Shown here one piece after another: positions 44,369 through 54,760 of a DNA stretch of 64,000 nucleotides; within the stretch, counting starts at the first letter, position 1; every line of letters starts with the position of its first letter. The position numbers and the translations under genes are program-made. The notes under the pieces are model-generated. The model did no database searches and was not told the DNA's origin. It saw nothing but the letters and a program-made list of their open reading frames with translations. Source of the DNA: Pyxicephalus adspersus. Taxonomy: Eukaryota > Chordata > Amphibia > Anura > Pyxicephalidae. Where the stretch lies: contig NC_092858.1 of NCBI RefSeq assembly GCF_032062135.1, positions 169,443,193 to 169,507,192 on the forward strand, given 5' to 3'.

Positions 44369-45104
44369 AGATATCCAGAACCCAATTCTAACAAAAAACA
44401 TTCTTCTTATCCTGCTTTCACTAAACCTTTAAAATGAGGATAAAAACACTTGAAGTCACCTTTCATCTTCCTCATCTGACTTGTTATGTTGCCTTTAACA
44501 GGTGTATTTAATGTGAAACTTTCCCAAGAGAAATATGACCCTGGCTGACGTTTCTCGTGCTGACCTGAAACAAGGATGAAAATCAGGAAAGTCAGACAAA
44601 AGTTAGAACTCCTTTTCTGTATACTTGTTCAAAGTATAGAATCCATAGAACAAGGCATGATATGAAAATAGCAGGATGTGATTAGCAATAGCCCCTTGGA
44701 TCATTTCAGATTGTAAAGCCAACAGTCTTCCATAGGAAGATGACATTCCAATACATTGCAAGAGCATCTTTTTGCAAAATTTGTCCTCCCCTTATATTCT
44801 ATAGAACTATACCATAAATTGATGCTAAAGTCATCCTTGCCTAGCTTGTTTACATCATAAATTCTCATAATTGAGCAAGACTCCTTGGGTTTGTATTCTA
44901 GAACCATGCCATTTTTTTTATAAAGGCGATTGAAATAAGGCTGCAGGCCTGTGTTGAAGCCCAATAAATGGATTCAAAGAACTAAGAGGAAATCTAAGGC
45001 ATGCGGTTGTCCATGTGCCCTAGCAATTTACCCCAACCCAAGCAATTACCCATGAAGCAATTAGAAGCTAGAGTTAGTTGGATTTAAAGTATGTTGGCAG
45101 GCAT
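44369..45104. other. Intergenic, one unexplained open frame
   Basis: A minus-strand frame at 44701-44964 (87 codons, or ~91 from the upstream stop) includes IMRIYDVNKLGKDDFSINLW and four cysteines. It is cut off by stops at both ends and matches no family I recognise. It has no in-frame ATG at the 5' end. Probably chance. Confidence 0.3.
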
Positions 45105-45178
45105 GCTGTAATACAACCACATTATTTTCAGAACATTTCCAGGTCCTGTCACTTTTACCTGCGCAACATCTCCAAAAA
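45105..45178 (+). mobile_element. Small internal L2 ORF2 fragment
   Basis: ATTTTCAGAACATTTCCAGG and TCCTGTCACTTTTACCTGC match, on the plus strand, the ORF2 segment found on the minus strand at about 51480-51510 of the large LINE (QNISRSCHF). Both flanks are unrelated, so it is an isolated fragment. Confidence 0.65.
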
Positions 45179-46374
45179 AAAGAAAGAAAAGAAATCATTT
45201 AGCAGGACCAGGCAGCTCACGCGTTTCGCATCCATGAAAATAATGATGGGGGGTGGTGGTAGGAGGGGGGGTTATAGAGCATTGCTGATATCACAAAGCA
45301 GCATTTGCATCTGAGTAGCCAGAAGTCGGGTGTTGAACAAAGGCAGAAAAGGAGATGGGAAATTGCAGAGTAAGAGGTGGCTGTGCTGGATGCCAGACAT
45401 TCCTGGCTTGCTGATGTCAGATTGTGCATATTTCCCAGCCTGTGGTCAGAACAGGGTGTTTCAGGCACTCACATACATTTCGAGGATCCTGAAAATGAAG
45501 GAAAAGGTTCTCTGGGTGAATGTAATATTTAAAAATTGTAAAGTATAGAACTGGTATCACATTTCCAGGAATAGAGTCCAGAAAACAAGGGCTCTATTCC
45601 TTATATAAAAGGGATTTATTCTACGTACGCATTAGATAATCATCGCCATGCGAAAATCTGATGTGTGTGTCTGATCGGTAATAATCGTTGTTCAGTCCAA
45701 TGGAGGAGAGCACAGCAGGGTGCTACTTGCTCATCCTCCCCCTCCTTTCTTTATAGAACAGAATGGCACCCTGTGTACACCGTTCATTCATCTGTCAATG
45801 TTCATTCATTCATTCATTCATTCATCTGTCACTGATGGACGTCAGAGAATTGTCACAGGAAATGATCACGAAAGACTGTTTCCATTGACAATTCTCCGAT
45901 GCCCATTAGACATAGAAGCACAGATATCCACAGTGGTAATATTACATGCGGTGACATATTGTGGCTCTATTCACTTTGCATAGCACCTCAACACACTAAA
46001 GCTATTCACAAACAGTAAGAAGATCTTGATCCATGATCATTTCCAACAACAGCAGAGCAAACAAGGACTGTACACACTGCTCTGTTTATTTCTTTAGAAA
46101 GCGGTGGGGGAAGGCTGTGAGGGTGGCACCCTGCGGTGTCCTCCTCTGTAGGATATGACAGCAGTGGTCCCTCCTCAGTCATTTAGTGATCCCCCAGTGT
46201 GGATTGCTAAACGACGTCGGGGGACTGCTGTAGACACATTAGATTTTGCGTTCATCTAGCATGTGTACATTGCTTGCCTGTGAATTTGAGTCAACTAGTG
46301 TAAAGCCTAACTCCAGGCATTAAATAAAAAATTACCCTTTTGATGTTGGGCTGCCCCCACACTGCAAGGTTTAT
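45179..46374. other. Intergenic with ATTC microsatellite
   Basis: Contains CACGCGTTTCGCATCC (45219-45234), half of the GAAACGCGT motif, and an ATTC run at 45801-45826. The segments at 45600-46000 and 46020-46340 carry words such as GATCACGAAAGACTG and GACTGTACACACTGCTCTG that look repeat-derived, but I cannot define ends. No gene. Confidence 0.4.
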
Positions 46375-46465
46375 TATTATTAACATTACACAGTATTTAT
46401 ATAGCGCCGACATTTTAAGCAGCGCTGTACAAAGTCCATAATCATGTCACTAAGGTTTAAATGCT
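46375..46465 (-). mobile_element. SINE 3' tail fragment
   Basis: TTATTATTAACATTACACAG, TATTTATATAGCGCCGACAT, GCAGCGCTGTACAAAGTCCA and TAATCATGTCACTAAGG. Only the tail and a little body remain. Confidence 0.8.
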
Positions 46466-46559
46466 CATTTAGATCTATGGGGGATGCAAATAAAAATTTA
46501 CCAAAATTTTCTTGCTCAAACTTACCTTAATTTTCATGCTGCTGCAGCTTCTAGGGGCA

Positions 46560-46748
46560 TAGTTCAGTGTTTAATTTATTTCAAAGTAGGCCTACACATG
46601 CACACTTGTTGTAACAGGTAAAATTAAAAAAATATTAAAACTTTTAAAAGTTTATAAACTGTGTTATGTTGTGCGGCTCCAGACTATTTTGCTTTAGTGG
46701 AAGAGGAGGCAAAATGGCTCTTTTGATAGTAAAGGTTGCTGACCCCTG
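46560..46748 (+). mobile_element. hAT element 3' end
   Basis: It ends GTAAAGGTTGCTGACCCCTG, which inward reads CAGGGGTCAGCAACC, a common hAT terminus in vertebrates. Upstream words GTGCGGCTCCAGACTATTTT and AAAATGGCTCTTTTGATAG fit the same family. No matching left end was found, so it is truncated. Confidence 0.6.
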
Positions 46749-47264
46749 GCCTAGGTAATGCCCATTTGTTATGCTGAGCCCTATAGCTAAAGGGACTTCA
46801 ATCTAATTAATGCAAAATATCCTGTAGCCCAAAAACGTAGCTTTATCTGACTTGCGGCAGCTTCTCATGCACATTGTGAGCAATTTACAGTGTGCAGTGA
46901 AATCAGAGGAAGCAATTCAGCACAGGAGAGGAATCACTAAACTGTGCAAGACTGATGGGAAGGTTGAGGTCAGATTTAATACCAGAAAACAACAAATTCT
47001 AACAGCAATGAATTTATCCAGCAGTAATAATATTAATTTTAAAAAGTTACTTTATTTGATAGATTATTGCAAAATACAACTTAAATTTTCAATGTTTTTA
47101 TTCCAACATATGGCATGTTGCAGTGTCCAGGTTCACATGGCCTAGTTTTCATAGATCCCTGCGGAGGAATTCACTAAGAATACTCTCAGTTCCTTTTTTA
47201 AGCCCTTGACAGGCCTTGAACACCGCTTGTTCTATTTCTGGCCCATCAGATGTTTGATAACAGT
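46749..47264. other. Intergenic, no gene recognised
   Basis: A 97-codon plus-strand frame (46852-47145) has no family features. Confidence 0.35.
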
Positions 47265-47690
47265 CCTAAGCAGTCAGACATGGAGTACCGAGCTCAAAAA
47301 GTTCTGTCTTCATATTATTTTTTAATGTTATTTTATAGCAAGTTTAAAGTACTTTTTGAAATCTTCTATATACTGTCAGCAGATCTCACAAGTTTTGGAG
47401 CTTTTTTTTAGTTTAAAAGCAATTGATACACCGTTACTATGCCCACATCCCATTTTACTGATCATTGGGTTTTTCATAACTTTGTCCTGAGCAGTCAAAC
47501 ATGGAGTACCAAGCTCAAAAAGTTCTGTGTTCATATTTTAATGTTATTCTTTAGCAAGTTTAAAGGACGTTTTAAAATCTTCCAGATACTGTCAGCAGTT
47601 TTGGAGCTTGGAAAGGAGGGCACTTTTGTTGGAAGGCAATTGGCACACACTTACTATGCAAATTTCCCATTTTACTGATCATAAACAATG
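47265..47690. repeat. Direct duplication of a ~220-bp unit
   Basis: GCAGTCAGACATGGAGTACC (47271) and GCAGTCAAACATGGAGTACC (47491) start two copies. Both continue through GCTCAAAAAGTTCTGT, TAGCAAGTTTAAAG, GATACTGTCAGCAG-like and CCCATTTTACTGATCAT. Confidence 0.85.
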
Positions 47691-47884
47691 AAAAGGCCAA
47701 AAAAAATGACTGATTGTGTTTTTCATAACTTTTTTTTATTTTATATTCACTTTTTAAAATAACAATGAAAAGACTTGGAGGGCGGATGATGGTTTATTGC
47801 AAAGTAACACTTTGAAAGTCAATTTTAAAGTCTTAAAGGTGTATACAAAGAATGTCCACCTAAAAGAGGAACTTGGATCTGAAA

Positions 47885-48770
47885 GAGAGACGGCATCTCC
47901 AAATCAGGGGCAGTTGGGAGGTATGAGGTGTGACAGTCCCTCCAAATTAGCAACAGTTAGGAGCTTTGAGAAGAGACAGACTCTCCAGATAAGGACAGCT
48001 GGGAGGTATAAAGAAGGACAGTCCCCCCAAATCAGTGCAGTTGGGAGGTATGAAGAGGGATAGTCCCTCTAAAAAGGGACAGCTGATAAGTAAGAAGAGG
48101 GACGGTTCTCCCAAATCAGGGCCAGTTGGGACGTATTAGGGGGACAATCTCTCAGGGGAGTTGGAAAGTATGAAAAAGAACAGTCCCTTCAAATCAGGGG
48201 GGTTGGGAGGTATGAAGAGGGACGGTCCCTTCAAATCAGGGCCAATTGGGAGGTATGAAGAGGGACAGTCCCTTCAAATCAGGGGAGTTGGGAAGTTTGA
48301 AGGGGGACGGTCCCTTCAAATCAGAGCTAGTTGGGAGGTATGAAGAGGAACAGTTCCCCCAAATCAGGGTCAGTTAGAAGGTATAAAGGGGGACAGTCCC
48401 TCCAAATCAGGGGAGTTGGGAGGTATGAAGAAGGACAGTCCCTCCATATCAGAGACTCTTGGGAGATCTGAAGGGAGACAGTCCCTCTAAATAAGGGACA
48501 GCTGATAGTTATGAAGAGGGACAGTCCCTTCAATCAGGGCCACTTTGGATGTATTAAGAGGGACAATTCTTTCAAATCAGGGCTAGTTGGGACTTATGAA
48601 GAGGGATAGACCTTTCAAATTAAGGACGCTTGGGAGGTATGAAAAGGGACAGTCCCTCCATATCAGACACAGTTGGCAGTGTGAAGAGGGACAATCCCTC
48701 CAAATTAGAAACAGAAATCAAGAAAAAGGACAGTCCCTCCAAATCAGGGACAGTTCGGTGGTATGAAAAT
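47885..48770. repeat. 43-bp minisatellite with GGGACAGTCCC core, locus 2
   Basis: About 20 units such as GGGACAGTCCCTTCAAATC then AGGGCCAATTGGGAGGTATG, the same 43-bp unit as at 31824-32268. Unit divergence is 10-20 percent. Frames through the array read GMKRDSPSKSG-type repeats and are not evidence of a protein. Confidence 0.9.
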
Positions 48771-49289
48771 CACTATAGCAGCCAGGAGTTGTTTACCTGT
48801 TTAGTCCCAGGATTCTCAATCACTTCTACATATGCCGTAAGATGACCCCACTACCCTCAATTCTGACCTTCAACAACCCCCATCCCCCACCACGTGTTGT
48901 GTTCTAGGCTTGCGTGCCCCTGCTGGATGTCCATGACCTCAATGGAAGGAGTCACGGGGAGAGTAAAACATATCCGCACAGATCTTCCTTGGGTAGCATA
49001 AACCTAGAAGTTCGAAGCTACGGGAATTTTTGCGTTCAAAACTAATAAACCCCAACTGCTCTGGCCAGGGAAGAAGCTGATGGAGTCCTTGCAGTTTTCT
49101 ACACCACAGAGGGTCATTTGAATGAGGGGCAGAGGGATTAGGTTCCAAACGAGGGACCATTGCAAACCATGTAGCCCATCTTGAGATGATATTTAAGCAA
49201 GCATGCAAAAAGTCACTTCCAAAAATGTCAAGTTTACAGCAATAGTTGCGTACATGTCATTTTCCCTGGAAGTGTTGGAATGGACAATG
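48771..49289. other. Intergenic, no gene recognised
   Basis: A minus-strand 89-codon frame at 48939-49208 has no recognisable features. Confidence 0.35.
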
Positions 49290-49570
49290 TAGAGCTGCTG
49301 ATGGAGGCAGTGGAAGCGTCTGGTGTTCACATGTGGTGTGACTTCCCTGGCTCAGCTGACTTTTTCACACCAGAAGAGAGGGCACCGCGTACTCTTCCCC
49401 TGGGCTAAAAACAGCGAGCGCACAGTGGCCGTAATGAGCCACAGCTGGGGAAAGGCTGAGCTATCCGAGGCGCCTCGTGTTTTTATATATCTCAGTGTAA
49501 ATCTGCAGATCTAAATAGTATCGAGGGAACGCGTTTACAGCAGATTTGCATCTGAGGCCGTACAAAGCCA
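49290..49570. promoter_or_regulatory. Candidate conserved non-coding element with perfect octamer
   Basis: CAGCTGACTTTTTCACACC, GCGAGCGCACAGTGGCCG, TAATGAGCCACAGCTGGG, GGCGCCTCGTGTTTTTATAT and, at 49544-49551, a perfect POU octamer ATTTGCAT. Unique, CpG-containing sequence in otherwise ordinary surroundings. Confidence 0.35.
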
Positions 49571-50749
49571 TTTCAAGTAAAACTGTCCTATCAGAGTATT
49601 GGGCTTGTTTAAAACTGAAATCCAAGCAGGTAAAAAAAATACAAGCAAATTCTTACTTTTCCACCACATAACTCTAAAATCCAGAAACAAATACAGGTAC
49701 GTGATAGAAATGGCCAGCATTGGGAGCCAAATGGGCTTTGAATGCATCCATCAGAATTCTTATAGGAACAGGGGTTGCTGAGGTCTTAAGTCAAGACCAA
49801 TCCCTTACTCCAGAGGTCCATGGGGCCCATCTCATGGATCACTGTCTGGACCCTCACTGTTTTCCAGGAGATCCTCTTTGATTCATTTTTTTTCTTGGCT
49901 CTGTAATAGATGACATCATTGGTCATTGCCTGGCAAAGGAAGATTGTATATCTGACATGAAGAAGAAGCTCTGGTGGAAAGGATGAACTCTGATATGAAA
50001 ATGGGGCTGATATGAATGAAAATGCCCTAAATAATAGGGGTCTCGTCAAATACTAGCACTTGGGGCCATAGTTTAGTAGTTAAAAGACCAACAGTGATGA
50101 TGCAAAGTTGCCATGAAAGGGTCCAGGTCCAAATTCTGCATTGAGCTCTATAGATCAGTAGCTACTCCACTGGTTTGCCAACCTTTAAATTTACAATTAG
50201 AAGATTGGTGCCATATCTATGTAAGCTCTAAGAAGAATAGGAGTGTATTGCTGTAGCTTCTTGAAGGATCTGGTTGGGCATTCTAGACGGCTACCCTTGA
50301 TTACATGGTTAGCTGAACCAATTCACAAATCCTTTGGAAGAATAAATAGTTCCCATATATGTAATTCAATAATAGCTACTTGACCCTGACCCTGTCACTC
50401 TGTCCATTTAGCAAAGTGGAAGGCTCTTTTTGCTGGTACATCCCTTCCCCCCAACCAGTCATTATCTTTCCCATGTTCCACCACCAGTCCATTCATGTGG
50501 GAGTCACACATTGTAAAGCTTTGTATTTATATAGTGTTGGAGCTTAAACAAGGTTGATGTTGTCAATACCCCTCTCAATTAACAGTCTTTGGACTTGCCA
50601 ATTGGCCACTTCGGCTTGAGCACTGCATGCTGGGAGATGTTTAAATGCTCCTTATACCTGGATGTACTCGGTATTTTGTGGTGGCTATGAATAACAGAAT
50701 GTTGGAGGAACTTAGAGATGGTAAAAATAGGTGAAACTGGATTGGAATC
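49571..50749. other. Intergenic, no gene recognised
   Basis: Short open frames only. A possible worn SINE-like tail (TTGTATTTATATAGTGTTGG) lies at 50520-50540. Confidence 0.35.
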
Positions 50750-50956
50750 AGTAATTATTATTATTTTTATTATTATTAATATTATCATTATTATTATTAA
50801 TAATAATAATAATAATAAACAGGATTTATATAGCGCCAACATTACGCAGCACTTTACATTAAATAGGGGTTGCAAATGACAGACAGATACAGACAGTGAC
50901 ACAGGAAGAGGAGAGGACCCTGCCCCAAAGAGCTTACAATCTAGTAGGTGGAGGAA

Positions 50957-51585
50957 TTACCACACAATAGGAGGGGAGATATGTAGTAGACAGAAGGAGA
51001 TGGGTAGGCAAGTTTGAAAAAAATGGGTTTGAGGGTTCTTTAAATGAGCAGAAAGAAGGAGCAAGCTGAAAAGGATGTGGAAGACCATTCCAGAGAGTGG
51101 GGCAGCTCTAGAAAAGTCTTGTATCCGTGCGTGTGATGAGGTTATGAGTAGGGAAGTCATTAGTAGGTCATCGGAGGAGAGAAGAGAGCGACTGGGGGAG
51201 TATTTTTTTACTAGGTCAGAAAGGTAAAGGGGGACAAGAATTGTGGAGGGATTTGAAGGCAAAGCACAGGAGCTTGAATTTGAGGAGGAGAGGTGGGAAG
51301 GATGGATGAGTCTGGCTGCAGCATTCATAATGGATTGTAGAGGAGAGAGTCGGGTTAGTGGAATACCAGAGAGGAGGATGTTACAGTAGTCCAGACGAGA
51401 GCTTATAAGAGCGTGTACAAGGAGTTTGGTGGTCTCTGAGGAAAGGTAGGATTAGATTTTGTAGATGTTGAGTAGATGAAAGTGACAGGACCTGGAAATG
51501 TTCTGAATATGGGGGGTAACTGAGAGGGCAGAATCAAAGGTGACGCCAAGACAATGTGCCTGAGGGGAGGGCCAAATAACAGTGT
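50957..51585 (-). pseudogene. L2 ORF2 C-terminal region, frame-broken
   Basis: Continues the ORF2 after a stop at 51595. It reads HCLGVTFDSALSV, ISRSCHFHLLNIYKI, a stop, then LVHALISSRLDYCNILLSGI and MNAAARLIHPSHL, ending ITSSHARIQDFSRAAP with a frameshift. These blocks follow the RT domain in L2-type LINEs. Not functional. Confidence 0.85.
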
Positions 51586-51594
51586 TGGTAAGAA

Positions 51595-52329
51595 TTAAGA
51601 ATATGTCAGGGGGAGCTGCAGAATTTGAGGGGGGATGATGATGAGTTCTGTTTTATCCAGGTTGAGTTTCAGGAATCGGTCAGACATCCATGATGAAATG
51701 GCTGACAGGCAGCTTGAGACCTTATCCAGAACTGAGGGACACAGGTCAGGGGTGGACAGATAGATTTGGGTGTCATCAGCATACAGATGGTACTGTAAGC
51801 CAAAGGAGTATATGAGACTACCGAAAGAGGAGAAGAGTAGGGGAAGAGGAATTACCATTGAAAGAAACTTGAAAGGAGCAGTCAAACAGATAAGAAGCAA
51901 ACCAAAAGAAAGCGGTGTCACAGATACCAATGGAGCTCTGATAAAGTCATTGGCCACTTTAGTAAGGGCTGTTTCAGTGGAATGGGCAGCTCGAAAAACA
52001 GACTGGAGGGGGTCAAGGAGAGAGTTGGTGCTCAGATAAATGGTGAGTCTTTTGTAGACAAGGTGCTCAAGAATTTTGGAAACATTTGGGAGATGGGATA
52101 TAAGATGGTAGCTAGAAGGTATGGAGGGGTCTAGTGAGGGTTTCTTCAGGATAGGGAGAATTATGGCATGTTTGAAAGCCGAGATACCAGTAAAGAGGGA
52201 AAGGTTGAATAGTTTCATCAGGGCGGGGGCCAGGGTGGAGGAATGGGCATGAAGTAGATCAGAGGGAATTGGGACAAGGGGACAGGTAGTAGATGGAGGT
52301 GATGAGAGAAGATATTGGACTTCATCCAC
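51595..52329 (-). pseudogene. L2 reverse transcriptase fragment (ORF2)
   Basis: A 244-codon open frame. Residues 20-80 (CPLVPIPSDLL, KHAIILPILKKPSLDP) are the RT entry region, and FRAAHSTETALTKVANDF follows near residue 115. The YADD catalytic motif is in YHLYADDTQIYLS (near residue 185), then AISSWMSDRFLKLNLDKTEL. The stretch that should carry the first catalytic Asp (the LDLSAAFDTVDH region) and the GVPQGS motif is missing between NDF and the YADD motif, so the enzyme cannot work. It once copied LINE RNA at the target site. Confidence 0.9.
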
Positions 52330-52430
52330 AGGGCAGGGCTGAGGGAAGCCAGTGATGATTTACTGGTGGAAGGGGAGGATATGGTTGGAGTGGCCCTGTG
52401 AGTAGAGACATCATGTCTGATTTTGTCCTT

Positions 52431-53180
52431 TTTTTTCTAAGGAGGGGAGACCTATACCCACTTATGTCCAATATTGACAGTCAAGACAGATTTTCCTTAA
52501 AAAATCTTGGTTTCCCTGCTTAGAGGGATAGTATAAAGAATTCAGTAAAATGGACCTCAAAGTAAAATGCACGATCTGCTTAAATTGCCCAGTTCCCCAA
52601 ACCCTTCCTTTCCAAATGTACCTGTAAATTCAAGCATATTACTTACCTTACCCCAATCCTTTGCAAAACTGGGAATGACAGAAGATTCCTGTGGAATGCA
52701 GAGCAAACCAACTTAGTCATCTAGAAGAATGTCTTCTTATTAATTTCGAACTACTTTGTATTCCTTTAGATATCTCTAGAAAGAGTGTGATGCCACCCTC
52801 ACCTAGGCACCAAAGACAAAAGTTCAGGTTAGGTCATTTACATCAAAGATTTCCATGATACCATTCAAATGTACAAAACAGTCAAATGTACCAAACTGTA
52901 AGCTGTCCAATGCATGCCTCAAAGTGAGGATTAGGATTGGTAGGCAGGCAATTATCCTCTTTGGCCCAACTAAAGTTAAAATATAAGGAAAAAGACTGGC
53001 ATCAGTCTTCAAGGCCATTTAGAACCCCAAAACCATGATGGTAAATGCTAATTGGTATAAGTGATGAAGATGGTGAAATAGACATCTGGATCAATGCCGT
53101 TAGCTATGTATAAGTTATCTGTAGTAATGAACTATTCTTCAGCCATATGTTTATTTTCAGCTGTCATTGACCATTGTCTA
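52431..53180. other. Intergenic, no gene recognised
   Basis: Nothing recognised beyond short frames. Confidence 0.35.
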
Positions 53181-53960
53181 GTAGTAGCTAGTCATATCCA
53201 ACTGGACTTGTTCCTGTATTGCTGAAGATGTTTTTTAGGCTCTCCAAACTGGTCCTTCAGTCCTTAGGAAGTTCTTTGGAACTTTAAGTTGGGAAACATC
53301 TTCAACATTACAGGAACAAGTCCAGTTGGATGTGACTAGCTACTAGTAGATTTTCAATGACCTTGATAAATAATCGACCATCACTGACAATATTAATGGT
53401 GGCCATGGCAAATACCAATGCAATTCCAGTTGATTGTGACTAGCTACTACTAGCTATATAATGACCTGGATAAATAAGAATCTTTACAAAGGTCATTGAC
53501 CATCATTGCTGATCACTATGTTGGTCACAGCAAACAACAATGGGTATCACAGTAGGTGGAAGTTGATTTCTTGTAGCCCAAAACAGGAGTACTCTGGTTG
53601 TAGCTTCTCCAAACTCATCCTTCAGTTCTCAGGAATTTCTTTGAAACTTTGAAGTTGCAAAATGTCTTCAACATTACAAGAAGAGTTCAAGTTGAATGTG
53701 ACTAACTACTACTAACTATAAAATGACCTTGATAAATGAGAACCTTTACAGATATCATTGACCATTATTGGAGGTCATTACAGTGGCCATGACAAATACC
53801 AATGGCTACCACTGTCGATTGAGGTTGATGTCTCGTAGCCTTGAACAGGAGTACTCTGGTTGTAGCTTACCCAAACTGGTCCTTTAGTTCTCAGGAAGTT
53901 CTTTAAAACTTTGAAGTTGGAAAACATCTCCGAAAATAATAATGGTGGCCTTGACAATTA
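53181..53960. repeat. Direct and inverted copies of a ~270-bp unit
   Basis: The words CTCCAAACTGGTCCTTCAG, AGGAAGTTCTTTGGAACTTT, GACTAGCTACTACTAGCTAT and ACAGGAGTACTCTGGTTGTA recur two to four times between 53238 and 54020. In addition 53184-53236 (CTAGTCATATCCAACTGGAC) is the inverted copy of 53288-53340 (GTCCAGTTGGATGTGACTAG), giving a hairpin with ~50-bp arms. Confidence 0.85.
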
Positions 53961-54129
53961 GCATTGGCCATCACAGTAGGTGGAGGTTGAGGTCTTGTCT
54001 CACGAGTACTCTGGTTGTAGAAGGTTCATGTTGAAGATACAGAGAAGGATCAAAGAGCAAAGCACTGATGTTTGTGGCACCATCCTATAACACTCAAGGT
54101 TTACTAACATTATATTTCGACCCCAAGAT

Positions 54130-54760
54130 CTCACCAAAGAAAGAACCATCAGCCATCTTTGGACACCTTACACTATGGACATACATAGAGGAAGAAAGAC
54201 AAGATTGACCTCCATAGAGCTCCTGCACCTTCCCATCCAATCAAAGTCTAGTGTTGGATGGGTGAAAATGCCCTTTAATGACATTTTGCCTTCATTTTTA
54301 TGCGGGCATTTTTATCTCTTCAACAATCTCCGCATACCAAAACACTTTTTCCCTATTTCATTACTAGATCTAGGCGCAGAGGGGTTAATTAGACCCGCTC
54401 CATGTATGGCCTCTGGCTACATATTCCACTATCAAGCAGTAAAACATGCAGTTAGTAATTAATGAGCCCAATGTGGCAAAGTGATTGACGGTAAAAATTG
54501 TTGCAAGTTAGGAATCGGCTACCGGTTGCCATGGCAATAATTGGAGTTGACGTGTAGGCCTTTCATTATTTTTTTTCCTTCTCCTTATAAATGCTTTAGG
54601 CAGCCGTCCCCTCAAAAATAGCAATAGAACGCAGCCTTTGTCTACAATCGTAGTCTTGTTTTTGACATTCGTTATTGTTCTGATGGAGGGCAATGACGTC
54701 GGATTTGGCCGCCATTTTGTTTACCTATTTTGTTTCTTATTCCTCATTCTCAGGGGAATT
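54130..54760. promoter_or_regulatory. Best candidate enhancer/CNE: RFX, PBX/MEIS, CRE and YY1-like sites
   Basis: Unique sequence with many precise motif matches. GGGTTAATTAGACC and GTTAGTAATTAATGAG are homeodomain-type. TGATTGACGG (54482-54491) is one base from the PBX/MEIS decamer TGATTGACAG. GTTGCCATGGCAAT (54525-54538) is one base from the palindromic RFX X-box. TGACGTCG (54694-54701) is CRE-like. GCCGCCATTTTG (54708-54719) fits YY1. TGTTTAC (54718-54724) fits FOX. The last three lie within 31 bases, as in some promoters, but no downstream exon is recognised. Confidence 0.45.

Larger units (their letters stand above)
50750..52430 (-). mobile_element. L2-clade LINE, longest copy, internally deleted
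   Basis: Read on the minus strand from about 52430 to the TAA tract at 50757-50820. It contains an open reverse transcriptase segment, a degraded middle (LGVTFDSALSV, SSRLDYCNILLSGIP), the ORF2 C-terminus (NAAARLIHPSH, YLSDLVKKYSPSRSL) and the shared tail (CTAGATTGTAAGCTCTTTGG to AATGTTGGCGCTATATAAA). The order and wording fit the L2 clade of LINEs. There is no endonuclease or ORF1, and several frame breaks occur, so it is inactive. Its tail identifies the family of all L2 tails in this window. Confidence 0.9.

Noticed and set aside
44701..44964. 87-codon minus-strand frame with four cysteines
   Set aside because: No recognisable family, no ATG at its start and no sign of splice signals; kept only as a note.
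47885..48770. CRISPR-like regular repeat array
   Set aside because: Units are contiguous and diverged with no unique spacers of constant length, and the genome is vertebrate. The same applies to 31824-32268, 56482-56975 and 61350-63085.
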